Origin: Pseudonocardia sp. HH130630-07
Lineage (GTDB): Bacteria > Actinomycetota > Actinomycetes > Mycobacteriales > Pseudonocardiaceae
Direction: 5' to 3'
DNA: 64,000 nt
NCBI RefSeq assembly: GCF_001698125.1
Contig: NZ_CP013854.1
Coordinates: forward strand, 5,270,001-5,334,000
Shown here: positions 43,551 to 54,413 of the stretch, in pieces
How the letters are laid out: the number at the start of each line of letters is the position of its first letter
How positions within the stretch are numbered: the stretch's first letter is position 1
Program-made: the position numbers and the translations under genes
The notes under the pieces: model-generated
Databases searched by the model: none
What the model saw: only the letters and a program-made list of their open reading frames with translations
Told to the model about the DNA's origin: nothing

Positions 43551-44300
43551 GTGGCGGCGACGAACAGTGTGGTCTCGGCGATCCGCGTGCTCGAGGCGGT
43601 CGGCGCCCGGCAGCCGATCGGCCTGTCCGAGCTCGCCCGTGCGGTGGGGCTGCCGAAGTCGACGGTGCAGCGGACCCTGCAGACGCTCGCCGAGGTCGGC
43701 TGGTGCCGGGCCGACGACCGGTCGCGCTGGCGGCTGACCTACCGGGCGTTCGCCGTCGGCAACCAGGCCCGCGACGCCGGCGGCCTGCGTGAGCGGGCCC
43801 TGCCGGTGCTGCACGAGCTGCAGCTCACGACGGGGGAGACGGTCCATCTCGCCGCGCCGGACGGCCGGGAGCTGGTGCTCGTCGAACGGCTGGACACCGC
43901 GCACCGGCTGCGCGCGTTCCTCCCGCTCGGCCAGCGGATCCCGCTGCACGCCTCGGCCACCGGGCAGGCGTTCCTGGCCGCCTGCCCGGACCCCGAGATC
44001 GAGGACTACCTCGACGGCCCGCTCGCGCCGTCGACCCGCCGGACCGTCGTCGGGCCGGACGCGTTGCGCGCCCGGCTGCGGGACGTGCGGAACCGTGGCT
44101 GGTCGGTGAACCCCGAGGGACTCACCGACGGCATCGCCGCGGTGGGCGCGGCGATCCGGGGCGCCGACGGCCGTCCGGTGGGCGCGCTGTCGGTCTCCGG
44201 CCCGACCGTCCGGATGACCGACGAGGTCTTCGACGCGCACGGCCGGGCCGCCGCCGAGGCGGCCGGGCGCATCTCCCGGGAGCTGGGCGCCCGGGACTGA
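43551..44300 (+). CDS. IclR family transcriptional regulator
   Basis: A 249-residue regulator. The N-terminal winged helix is IGLSELARAVGLPKSTVQRTLQTLAEVGW. The C-terminal effector domain contains IPLHASATGQAFLAACPD and GWSVNPEGLTDGIAAVGAAI, standard for IclR. The GTG start follows GGAGGGG. It is divergent from the acyl-CoA synthetase gene, 115 bp apart, suggesting control by a carboxylic acid effector. Confidence 0.92.
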   Translation: MAATNSVVSAIRVLEAVGARQPIGLSELARAVGLPKSTVQRTLQTLAEVGWCRADDRSRWRLTYRAFAVGNQARDAGGLRERALPVLHELQLTTGETVHLAAPDGRELVLVERLDTAHRLRAFLPLGQRIPLHASATGQAFLAACPDPEIEDYLDGPLAPSTRRTVVGPDALRARLRDVRNRGWSVNPEGLTDGIAAVGAAIRGADGRPVGALSVSGPTVRMTDEVFDAHGRAAAEAAGRISRELGARD

Positions 44301-44404
44301 CCCCGCACCCTCCGCTCGTCGGTGCACCTGCTCGCGGCGTGCCGCGCCCCACGCGCAGGGTGCGGCACGCCGGCGCGGGTCGCCGGGCGGAGCGCCCGGA
44401 CACG

Positions 44405-44442
44405 ACGGAGCCCGCCGACCCTGGTGGGTCGACGGGCTCCGT
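44405..44442. terminator. Strong bidirectional terminator between iclR-type gene and acn
   Basis: ACGGAGCCCG/CGGGCTCCGT (10 bp) and CGACCC/GGGTCG (6 bp) stack with one mismatch around a TGGT loop. It lies 18 nt after the acn stop and between convergent genes, so it should serve both. Confidence 0.85.
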
Positions 44443-44459
44443 CCGTGGTGGTGTGCGCG

Positions 44460-47261
<2,802 letters not shown>

Positions 47262-47569
47262 TTGGTGGTCCTCCCGTGGTGGTGGGCGTGTCCGGAGTCC
47301 GGTGCGGTGAGCGTCCTGCCGGGTGGTGCTTCTCCGGGTGCTCACCAGCGTCGTGCGGGAGTCTCGCGCACCGCGTCCGGCGCGGCAGTGCGGACCCTCG
47401 TGGCGCAAATAGTACGCGTGTCCTATATGCGGCGCGACCCGGGTGTGGGCCGGCTGACGCGCTCGTGCGACACCCGCTCGTGTCCGGTGTGTCGGACGGT
47501 GCGAACGGGACGCGAGTGGCACAGTGCGGCAGATTTCCGTCCATTTCACCCGGGTCCGGAGGCCGTCCG
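47262..47569. other. Divergent acn/NlpC intergenic region
   Basis: No gene is convincing here. It holds promoters of both flanking genes; the AT-richer core at 47405-47430 carries the AcnR-box-like palindrome. TACTAT (47414-47409, minus strand) could be the acn -10. Confidence 0.6.
47409..47426 (-). promoter_or_regulatory. Candidate AcnR operator upstream of acn
   Basis: ATAGTACGCGTGTCCTAT is an 18-bp imperfect palindrome (ATAGnACnCGnGTnCTAT). On the minus strand its core AGGACACGCGTACT fits the central part of the corynebacterial AcnR box CAGNACnnncGTACTG, as I remember it, and differs only at the two outermost positions. It overlaps the predicted acn -10, as expected for a repressor. Confidence 0.6.
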
Positions 47570-48940
47570 ATGCGTGTTCGTCGCCCGCTGGGCCTGGGTG
47601 TCGCCGTGCTGGCGGTGCTGCTCGCACTCCCCGGGGTCGGCGCCGCGGCCACCGCCGCTCCCGGGATCGCGGTGCGGGCCGCCGAGGTGCTCCCGGCGCA
47701 GCCGCCACCCCCGCCGCCCAACCCCGGTGACGACGAGCTGGACCGCAGCCGGCAGACCGTGCAGGAACGCTCGGCCGAGGTCGGCCGGCTCACCGCCCGG
47801 CTCGCCGAGCTCGACGCGCAGGCCGAGCAGCTGCAGATTCAGGTCGCGGCCCGCAACGAGGAGGCACTCGAGGCACGCGACACCGCGGACGCGGCCGGAC
47901 GCGAGGCCGAGGCCGCCGCCGCCCGTGCGCTCCAGGCACGCAGCGCCACCGAGCAGGCCGGTCGTGAGGTCGACGCCGCCCGGGCCCGGCTCGACGCGTT
48001 CGTCGGTGACGTCTACACCCACGGCCTGGATCTCGGCGCGCTCGGGCTGCTGTCCCGGGCGACGGACCCGCAGGACCTGATGGACCGCGCCCGGCTGACC
48101 GACGCGCTCAGCGAGGACCAGGCGGCCGTGCTGGAACAGCTGGAGCAGGCCCGGATCGCGCAGGCGAACGCCGACTCGCTGGCCCGTGCGGCCGAGGAGG
48201 AGGCGGCCCGCAGGCGGGAGTCGGCGGAGCAGGCGTCGGCCGCCGCGGACCAGGCGTTGCGCTCCGCAGCGGCGGCCGCCGACGAGCAGCGGGCCCGCCT
48301 CGACGGGGTGCAGGCCGAGCGGGCCGCGGTGCAGGCCCGGCTCGACGCCGCCGAGAACGCCGACTCGGGGCTCCGCGCCCAGCGGCAGCGGTTCGACGCC
48401 TGGCAGGCCGAGCAGGCCAGGTTGCAGGCCGAGGCCGACGCCCGGGCACGGGCGGAGGCCCGGTCCCGGGTCGCCAGGGAGGAGGCGCCGTCGGCCGGCC
48501 CGCTGCCCCGCCGGACCGGGTCCGGGGCCGTCGAGACTGCGATCGACCGGGCGATGGCCCAGATCGGCACCATCTACGCCTGGGGCGGCGGCAACTCCCG
48601 CGGCCCGACGAAGGGCATCCGCGACGGCGGCGTCGCCGACTCCCACGGCGACTACCGCAAGATCGGCTTCGACTGCTCGGGGCTCATGCTCTACGCGTTC
48701 GCCGGGGTCGGCATCGACCTGCCGCGCTACAGCGGGAACCAGGCGAACGCCGGGCAGCAGGTGCCGGTCTCGGAGATGCGCCGCGGCGACATGATCTCCT
48801 GGGCGGAGAACGGCCGGACCTACCACATCGCGATGTACCTGGGCGACGGGAAGATGATCGAGGCCCCGTACTCCGGCGCGAGCGTGAAGATCTCCCCGGT
48901 CCGTTACGCCGGGCTGGACAAGGTCACCCGGTTGCTCTGA
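47570..48940 (+). CDS. NlpC/P60 family peptidoglycan endopeptidase (RipA-like)
   Basis: A 456-residue secreted cell-wall hydrolase. It has a signal peptide (LGLGVAVLAVLLALPGVGAAATA) and a Pro-rich stretch, then a long Ala/Glu/Arg-rich coiled coil (about residues 55-310). The C-terminal NlpC/P60 domain has the catalytic cysteine in GFDCSGLMLYAF and the histidine in TYHIAMYLGDG. Coiled coil plus NlpC/P60 is the RipA layout, used for septal peptidoglycan cleavage at D-Glu-mDAP bonds. It is divergent from acn, as in M. tuberculosis. The 3' end overlaps the convergent enoyl-CoA hydratase by 37 bases. Confidence 0.93.
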   Translation: MRVRRPLGLGVAVLAVLLALPGVGAAATAAPGIAVRAAEVLPAQPPPPPPNPGDDELDRSRQTVQERSAEVGRLTARLAELDAQAEQLQIQVAARNEEALEARDTADAAGREAEAAAARALQARSATEQAGREVDAARARLDAFVGDVYTHGLDLGALGLLSRATDPQDLMDRARLTDALSEDQAAVLEQLEQARIAQANADSLARAAEEEAARRRESAEQASAAADQALRSAAAAADEQRARLDGVQAERAAVQARLDAAENADSGLRAQRQRFDAWQAEQARLQAEADARARAEARSRVAREEAPSAGPLPRRTGSGAVETAIDRAMAQIGTIYAWGGGNSRGPTKGIRDGGVADSHGDYRKIGFDCSGLMLYAFAGVGIDLPRYSGNQANAGQQVPVSEMRRGDMISWAENGRTYHIAMYLGDGKMIEAPYSGASVKISPVRYAGLDKVTRLL

Positions 48941-49755
48941 CCGGCGTCCTGCGCCGGGATCGCCCGGACGAAGTCGGGCGCCCGGCGCTCGGTGAACGCG
49001 CGGATCCCCTCCGCGACCTCCCGGCTGCCCGCCGCGTGCACCATCGTCGCCTGCTCGGCGGCGAGCTGTTCGCGCAGCCCGGTGTCGAAACTGTGGCGCA
49101 GCAGCCTGCGCTGCCCGCCGATCGCCCCCGACGGGCCGTCGGCGAGCCGGCGGGCGAGTGTCGCGGTCTCGTCCTCCAGCCGGTCGGCGGGGACCACCCG
49201 GGTGAGCAGCCCCCAGCCGAGCGCCTCGGCCGCGGTGAGCTTGCGGTGCAGCAGCAGCATCTCCTGGGCCCGGCGGAGCCCGACGAGCCGCGGGAGGAAC
49301 CAGGTGAGCCCGCCGTCCGGGGTCAGCCCGAGCTTGCCGTGCCCGACGGTGAACACGGCGTCCTCGGCGGCGATCGCCACGTCGGCCGCATAGACCATGC
49401 CGAGCCCGCCACCGGCTGCGGCACCGTGCACCGCCGCCACCAGCGGGATCTCCAGGCCGGCCAGGCGGTCGAGGGCGGCGTGGTAGTCGTCGACCATCCG
49501 GCGCAGCACGCCGGGCAGCTGCCCGCCCGGCGTCGAGGCGAAGACCGTGATGTCCCCGCCGGCGGTGAACAGCGGTCCGTTCCCGCCCAGCACGACGACC
49601 CGGACGGACGGGTCCTCCGCGAGTCGGGTGGTGGCCTCCCGCAGGTCCCGGCACATGGCGGGATCGATGGCGTTGTTGCGGTCCGGCCGGTCGAGCCGGA
49701 TCGTGGCGACCCCGTCCCGCACGGTGGTGCTGACGGTGGGCGTGGCTCCGTTCAT
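48904..49755 (-). CDS. Enoyl-CoA hydratase/isomerase family protein
   Basis: A 283-residue crotonase-fold protein. The oxyanion-hole segments are GPLFTAGGDIT and GAAAGGGLGMVYAADVAIA. In the second catalytic region GHGKLGLTPDGGLTWFLPRL an aspartate takes the place of the usual glutamate, as in isomerase-like members. The ATG start lies 64 nt after the E2 stop, so it may be the last gene of the 2-oxoacid dehydrogenase operon and act on the enoyl-CoA formed from branched acyl-CoAs. Confidence 0.9.
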   Translation of the reverse strand: MNGATPTVSTTVRDGVATIRLDRPDRNNAIDPAMCRDLREATTRLAEDPSVRVVVLGGNGPLFTAGGDITVFASTPGGQLPGVLRRMVDDYHAALDRLAGLEIPLVAAVHGAAAGGGLGMVYAADVAIAAEDAVFTVGHGKLGLTPDGGLTWFLPRLVGLRRAQEMLLLHRKLTAAEALGWGLLTRVVPADRLEDETATLARRLADGPSGAIGGQRRLLRHSFDTGLREQLAAEQATMVHAAGSREVAEGIRAFTERRAPDFVRAIPAQDAGQSNRVTLSSPA

Positions 49756-49819
49756 GGTGTCGCTCCTGGGGTGTGGGCGGTGCCCGGCGGACGGCCGGAC
49801 GCGTGGGCCGGGCCGGCGG

Positions 49820-51043
49820 TCAGGGCTCGGTGAGGACCGTGGCGGGCGTCTCGATCCCGTCGGCGACGGCCCGCAGGAAGCCGCCGGCGGTGTCGCCGTC
49901 GCAGACGCGGTGGTCGAAGACCAGCGAGAGCTGCGTGATGCGGCGGGGCACGACCGCGCCGTCGACGACCCAGGGACGGGGGAACATCCGGCCGACGCCC
50001 AGGATCGCGGCCTCGGGGTGGTTGATGATCGCTGCGCTGCCGTCGACGCCGAGCATCCCGTAGTTGTTGAGGGTGAACGAGCCCGACGTCAGGTCCCCGG
50101 GCGTGGCCGTGCCGGCCCGGGCCGCGGCGACGGCCCGGGTGATCGCGGTGTGCAGGCCGGCGAGGTCCATGGCGTGCGCACCGCGTATGGCGGGGACGAG
50201 CAGGCCGCGGCCGGTCTGGGGTGGCGACGCCGAGGTTGACCCCGTCGAGCTCCTGGATCTCCCGTGCCGCGGTGTCGACCCGGGCGTTGAGTTGCGGGTG
50301 CTCGGCCAGGGCGGCGAGCACGATGCGCGCCAGCAGTGCCAGCAGGCCCGGTGCCCCGTCGTCGACGCGGGTGCGCTCGCGGAGTTCCAGCAGGGCGGTC
50401 GCGTCGACGTCCACCCAGACGGTGGCCTCGGGGATCTCGGACCGGCTGCGCGAGAGCGCTTCGGCCGCGGCGCCGCGGGCCCCTGCAACGGCACCCGGCG
50501 GCGGACGGCGAGCCCGGTGCGGCGGTCCGTCCCCGGATCCGTCCCGGTCCCGGCGGCGGCTTCGACGTCGCCCCGGGTGATCAGCCCCCCGGGCCCGGTC
50601 GCGGCGACGGCGCCGAGATCGACGCCGAGGTCCTGCGCGAGGCTCCGCACGGACGGGGACTGCACGGCCGGCCGGCCCGGCCCGGTCGTGGTGGCGACCG
50701 GTGCGCGCCGGCGTCGCGACGACGGTGGCGCCGAGGTGCCGTAGCCCACCAGGACGCTGCCGGACCCCTCCTGCTCCGCTCCGTCGGCGCCGTCCGCCCC
50801 GGAGCCGTCGTCGACCGAGACCAGCGCGGCCCCGACGGCCACGGTGCTGCCCTCGTCGGCGTGCAGCCCGGCGACGACCCCGGCGAACGGGGACGGGACC
50901 TCGACCGTCGCCTTGGCCGTCTCGACCTCGGCCACCGGGGCGTCGACGGCGATCGTGTCGCCCGGTGCGACCAGCCAGCGGACGAGATCGGCCTCGGTCA
51001 GTCCCTCGCCCAGGTCGGGAAGGGCGAAGATCCGGGTGCTCAC
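49820..51043 (-). CDS. 2-oxoacid dehydrogenase E2 (dihydrolipoyl acyltransferase), with two compensating frameshifts
   Basis: A 407-residue lipoyl acyltransferase. The N-terminal lipoyl domain carries the lipoylated lysine in EVETAKATVEVPSP. The peripheral subunit-binding domain follows (SVRSLAQDLGVDLGAVAATGPGGLITRGDVE). The catalytic domain ends with VFDHRVCDGDTAGGFL (HxxxDG). Between a G-run (50480-50483) and a C-run (50218-50221, both as read on the coding strand) the conserved protein is found in another frame (VDVDATALLELRERTRVDD ... LDGVNLGVAT). Thus one base is missing, then one is extra, leaving about 86 codons out of frame without a stop. It is either inactive or a sequencing artefact at two homopolymers. 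It overlaps the E1 beta stop by four bases. Confidence 0.85.
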   Translation of the reverse strand: MSTRIFALPDLGEGLTEADLVRWLVAPGDTIAVDAPVAEVETAKATVEVPSPFAGVVAGLHADEGSTVAVGAALVSVDDGSGADGADGAEQEGSGSVLVGYGTSAPPSSRRRRAPVATTTGPGRPAVQSPSVRSLAQDLGVDLGAVAATGPGGLITRGDVEAAAGTGTDPGTDRRTGLAVRRRVPLQGPAAPRPKRSRAAGPRSPRPPSGWTSTRPPCWNSASAPASTTGHRACWHCWRASCSPPWPSTRNSTPGSTPRHGRSRSSTGSTSASPPQTGRGLLVPAIRGAHAMDLAGLHTAITRAVAAARAGTATPGDLTSGSFTLNNYGMLGVDGSAAIINHPEAAILGVGRMFPRPWVVDGAVVPRRITQLSLVFDHRVCDGDTAGGFLRAVADGIETPATVLTEP

Positions 51044-52068
51044 CGCGCGCCCGACGGCCACTGCAGGGTGTCCACCGCGTCGAGGACCCGGTCGACGCCG
51101 GGCAGGTGGAGCCGTTCGAGCGCCGGGGGAGGGTAGGGGACGTCGAAGCCGGTGACCCGCCGCACCGGAGCCTCGAGGCGGTGGAAACAGCGTTCGGTCA
51201 CCCGGGCGGCGACCTCGGAGGCGACCGAGGCGAAGCCGGGCGCCTCCGCCACGACGACCGCCCGCCCGGTCCGGGCGACCTCGGCGCAGACGGTCTCGTC
51301 GTCGAAGGGGACGATCGACCGCAGATCGACGACACCGAGGTCGCGTCCCTCGGTGGCGGCCTGTGCGGCGGCCGCCAGCGCGACCGGCACCGAGGCGCCG
51401 TAGGCGATGAGCGTCGCGTCCCGCCCCGGCCGACGGACGACGGCGCGTCCGATCGGTGGCACGGGCACGCCGGTGTCGACCTCGGAGCGGCCGAAGTACA
51501 GCTTCTTCGGTTCGAGGAAGACGACCGGGTCCGGATGGTCGACGGCCGCCCGCAGCAGCCCGTAGGCGTCCGCGTTGGTCGCCGGGGCGACGACGGTCAG
51601 GCCGGGCGTGTGCGCGTAGTAGGCCTCCGAAGAATCGCAGTGGTGCTCGACCCCACCGATTCCGCCAGCCGAGGGAATGCGGATGACCAAGGGTAGCCGG
51701 GTGCGTCCGTGCGTACGGTTCCCCATTTTGGCCACGTGGCTGACGATTTGCTCGAAAGCCGGGAACGCAAACGCGTCGAACTGCATCTCGATGATCGGCT
51801 TCATGCCGTTCATCGCCATTCCGACCGCGGTGCCCACGATGCCCGATTCGGCGAGCGGGGTGTCGAAGCACCGGTGCTCGCCGAAATCCCGGGCGAGGCC
51901 GTCGGTCACCCGGAAGACCCCGCCCAGCGGGCCGACGTCCTCACCGAAGACGACCACCGCGTCGTCGGCGGTCATCGCGTCGCGCAGGGCGGCGTTGATC
52001 GCCTGGGCCATCGTCATCGTGGCCGGTCCGGTGGCCGTGTCCACCGGACCGGTGGTCGTGGTCGTCAC
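51040..52068 (-). CDS. 2-oxoacid dehydrogenase E1 beta subunit (branched-chain/pyruvate type)
   Basis: A 342-residue transketolase-like beta subunit. VVVFGEDVGPLGGVFRVTDGL, TPLAESGIVGTAVGMAMNGMKPIIEMQF and RIPSAGGIGGVEHHCDSSEAYYAHTPGL are the usual blocks. It pairs with E1 alpha to bind thiamine diphosphate. GTG at 52068 follows GAGGAGGC and overlaps the E1 alpha stop. The gene set without E3 suggests a branched-chain 2-oxoacid dehydrogenase (Bkd) using a shared lipoamide dehydrogenase. Confidence 0.93.
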   Translation of the reverse strand: MTTTTTGPVDTATGPATMTMAQAINAALRDAMTADDAVVVFGEDVGPLGGVFRVTDGLARDFGEHRCFDTPLAESGIVGTAVGMAMNGMKPIIEMQFDAFAFPAFEQIVSHVAKMGNRTHGRTRLPLVIRIPSAGGIGGVEHHCDSSEAYYAHTPGLTVVAPATNADAYGLLRAAVDHPDPVVFLEPKKLYFGRSEVDTGVPVPPIGRAVVRRPGRDATLIAYGASVPVALAAAAQAATEGRDLGVVDLRSIVPFDDETVCAEVARTGRAVVVAEAPGFASVASEVAARVTERCFHRLEAPVRRVTGFDVPYPPPALERLHLPGVDRVLDAVDTLQWPSGAR

Positions 52069-53150
52069 GATGCCTCCTCGGCGGTCAGCTCGGCCCGCAG
52101 GAGCGCCCGCTGCTCGATCAGCTGGGTGGTGGGTACGGCGTAGACGTGTGCGAACAGGTCCTCCGGATCCGCCGGGACGGTCTCGGCGAAGCCGGCGCGG
52201 AGCCGGGTGGCCATTCGTTCGGCCTCGGCGTGCACCCGCTCCTCGTCGGCGTCGGCGAGCCGGCCGGTGCCGCGCAGCCGGTTGCGCAGCCGGGCCAGCG
52301 GGTCCCGGGCCAGCCACGTCTCGACCTCCTCGGCGCTGCGGTAGCGGCCGGGGTCGTCGGCGTTGGTGTGCGGGTCGAGGCGGTAGGTGTCGGCCTCGAC
52401 GAGGGTCGGGCCGCCGCCGTCGCGGGCCCGCCGGACCGCCGCTCCGAGCACCGTCTCCAGCGCGGCGAGGTCGTTGCCGTCGACCAGGACGCCCGGCATG
52501 CCGTACCCGACGGCCTTCGCGGCGAGCGACGGTGCGACGCACTGGCGGTCCATCGGTACCGAGATCGCGTACTTGTTGTTCTGCACCAGGAAGACGACCG
52601 GCGCGGCGAACACCGCGGCGAAGTTGCACGCCTCGTGGAAGTCGCCCTCGCTGGTCGCTCCGTCCCCGCACAACGCGAGCACGACGGTGTCCTCGCCGCG
52701 CATCCGGGCGGCCTGGCCGACGCCGACCGCGTGCAGCAGGTGGGTGGCCAGCGGGGTCGCCTGCGGCGCCACCCGGTGCAGGCCGGGGTCGTAGCCGCAG
52801 TGCCGGTCACCGTGCATCAGGGTCAGCGTCTCGACCGGATCCACCCCGCGTGCCGCGACCGCGGCGGAGTCGCGGTAGGTGGGGAACAGCCAGTCCCGTG
52901 CGGCGAGCACCCGGGCGCCCACGACCTGGCACGCCTCCTGCCCGCGCGACGACGGGTACACCGCGAGCCGTCCCTGTCGGGCCAGCGCGCTCGCCTGCTC
53001 GTTGAACCGGCGGGCCAGTACGAGTCGCCGGTACCCGTCGAGCAGATCGTCGGGAGGTGGGAGTTCGGCACCGGGCGCGGGTGCACCCGACTCGTCGAGC
53101 AGTCGGACCATGGTCGGTTCGCGATCGATGTCGATCTTGTGCGTACGCAC
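52065..53150 (-). CDS. 2-oxoacid dehydrogenase E1 alpha subunit (branched-chain/pyruvate type)
   Basis: A 361-residue thiamine diphosphate enzyme subunit. The ThDP motif is CGDGATSEGDFHEACNFAAVF ... QNNKYAIS. SSRGQEACQVVGARVL and the phosphorylation-loop-like TYRLDPHTNADDPGRYR are typical of BkdA/AcoA/PdhA. The GTG start at 53150 has AGAGGAG upstream; a longer in-frame start would take in unconserved sequence. It is the first gene of the operon. An IS has inserted about 125 bp upstream and may affect its promoter. Confidence 0.93.
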   Translation of the reverse strand: MRTHKIDIDREPTMVRLLDESGAPAPGAELPPPDDLLDGYRRLVLARRFNEQASALARQGRLAVYPSSRGQEACQVVGARVLAARDWLFPTYRDSAAVAARGVDPVETLTLMHGDRHCGYDPGLHRVAPQATPLATHLLHAVGVGQAARMRGEDTVVLALCGDGATSEGDFHEACNFAAVFAAPVVFLVQNNKYAISVPMDRQCVAPSLAAKAVGYGMPGVLVDGNDLAALETVLGAAVRRARDGGGPTLVEADTYRLDPHTNADDPGRYRSAEEVETWLARDPLARLRNRLRGTGRLADADEERVHAEAERMATRLRAGFAETVPADPEDLFAHVYAVPTTQLIEQRALLRAELTAEEAS

Positions 53151-53274
53151 GGAGCGCTCCTCTGACGAGCTTCGATATATCTCCTCCAGCCTGGCGAAGA
53201 ACTGTCGGCAGGGCCACCGGAAATGTAAATCCACTCCGGACGTCGGAGTGTGTGTCTGCTGGGTAGTCGACACT

Positions 53275-54258
53275 GAGGTGTTCTCAGTAGTGGTGGTCGT
53301 TCCGCTGCGACACGCCGAGGGAGTGGAGATGTCTAGGACATGGGGCAGGGCCCCGGTAGAGCAGTTGGTCGACCAAGATCAACGAACTCTCCGAGGCCCC
53401 GCATGTCCGATCCTGTCACCTACACCGCTGTCCTCCCGATCGGGGAGCACACCGTGGCCTACCTGGCTCGGCTTCTGGCCGCTCAACGCTGTCGCCGCGG
53501 TACCCGCCCCCGGCGGCGGGCGTTGACCCCGTTCGCCCAGGCAGTGCTGGTGATCCGCTGGTTCTGCGACGCCACCCGGGTCCGGCACCTGGCCCGCGAC
53601 AACGCGATCAGTACCGCGACCACCTATCGCTACCTGCACGAAGGCATCGACGTCCTCGCCAGCGCCGCACCCGGGCTGCACGGTGCCCTGCTCGCCGCCC
53701 GCCTCGCCGGACACACCCACGTTCACCTGGACGGCACCCTGATCGCCACCGACCGCTGCCGCGCGCTCGGCCCCACCGCGGGGGTCGACCTGTGGTGGTC
53801 GGGTAAACACCACCGCCACGGCGGGAACGTCCAGGTCGTGTCCGCCCCGGATGGATGGCCGCTATGGACATCCCCGGGAAGACCCGGGCGCGAACACGAC
53901 GTGACCTGTGCCCGAGCCCACCCCGGTCTGCTCGAAGACCTCGATCACTGGATCGATGATGACCACGCCGCGCTGGGCGATCTCGGCTACGAAGGTGAGG
54001 CCCACCGACTCACCGTGCCGATCAAACCCATCCCCGCCGGCGGCCGAACAGTCGATCAGCGCACCGTCAACAGCCTGCACTCAGCCACCCGAGCACTCGC
54101 CGAACGAGCAAACGCCCTGCTCAAGACCACCTTCGCAACGCTACAGCGAGTCACCCTCTGTCCCTGGCGCACCGGCGCGATCACCGCAGCCGCGCTCGTG
54201 TTACTCCACACCGAATACGACCGCACAACATGATCACCACGCTACTGAGAACACCTCA
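53275..54258 (+). mobile_element. IS5 family (ISL2-type) insertion sequence, 984 bp
   Basis: The ends are perfect inverted repeats of at least 16 bp (GAGGTGTTCTCAGTAG and its complement at 54243-54258), flanked by 3-bp ACT duplications (53272-53274 and 54259-54261). A 3-bp ANT duplication is the hallmark of the ISL2 group as I remember it. One transposase gene is inside. It sits between the E1 alpha promoter region and the EamA-MsrA gene. Confidence 0.9.
53403..54233 (+). CDS. IS5/ISL2-type transposase
   Basis: A 276-residue DDE transposase with an intact frame. The HTH-like segment is FAQAVLVIRWFCDATRVRHLARDNAISTATTYRYLHEG. The DDE domain has the first aspartate in HTHVHLDGTLIATDR, the second in HAALGDLGYEGEAH and the glutamate region in LAERANALLKTTF. 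The IS could still be active. Confidence 0.9.
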   Translation: MSDPVTYTAVLPIGEHTVAYLARLLAAQRCRRGTRPRRRALTPFAQAVLVIRWFCDATRVRHLARDNAISTATTYRYLHEGIDVLASAAPGLHGALLAARLAGHTHVHLDGTLIATDRCRALGPTAGVDLWWSGKHHRHGGNVQVVSAPDGWPLWTSPGRPGREHDVTCARAHPGLLEDLDHWIDDDHAALGDLGYEGEAHRLTVPIKPIPAGGRTVDQRTVNSLHSATRALAERANALLKTTFATLQRVTLCPWRTGAITAAALVLLHTEYDRTT

Positions 54259-54318
54259 CTGTGCCGGATCGTCGTCTATTTCATGCGACGGCCCTGTGGT
54301 AGGAACTGCTGGACAACC

Positions 54319-54364
54319 GATTGCGCGAATCCGGATGTGACGGGCGATGTGTCGTTGCGCAATC
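54319..54364. promoter_or_regulatory. Inverted repeat upstream of the EamA-MsrA gene
   Basis: GATTGCGC (54319-54326) and GCGCAATC (54357-54364) are perfect 8-bp inverted repeats, 30 bp apart, 50 bp upstream of the GTG start. They could be an operator for an Lrp/AsnC- or LysR-type regulator. No such regulator is in the window. Confidence 0.4.
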
Positions 54365-54413
54365 AAGGGAATCAGGTTCGCGATCGCCGGGCGTGGTGCG
54401 GCAGGCTCGGGAG

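Noticed and set aside
49752..50414. 220-codon minus-strand frame as a separate gene
   Set aside because: Its first 65 residues are genuine E2 sequence displaced by the frameshift pair; the remainder is shadow of the true E2 frame.
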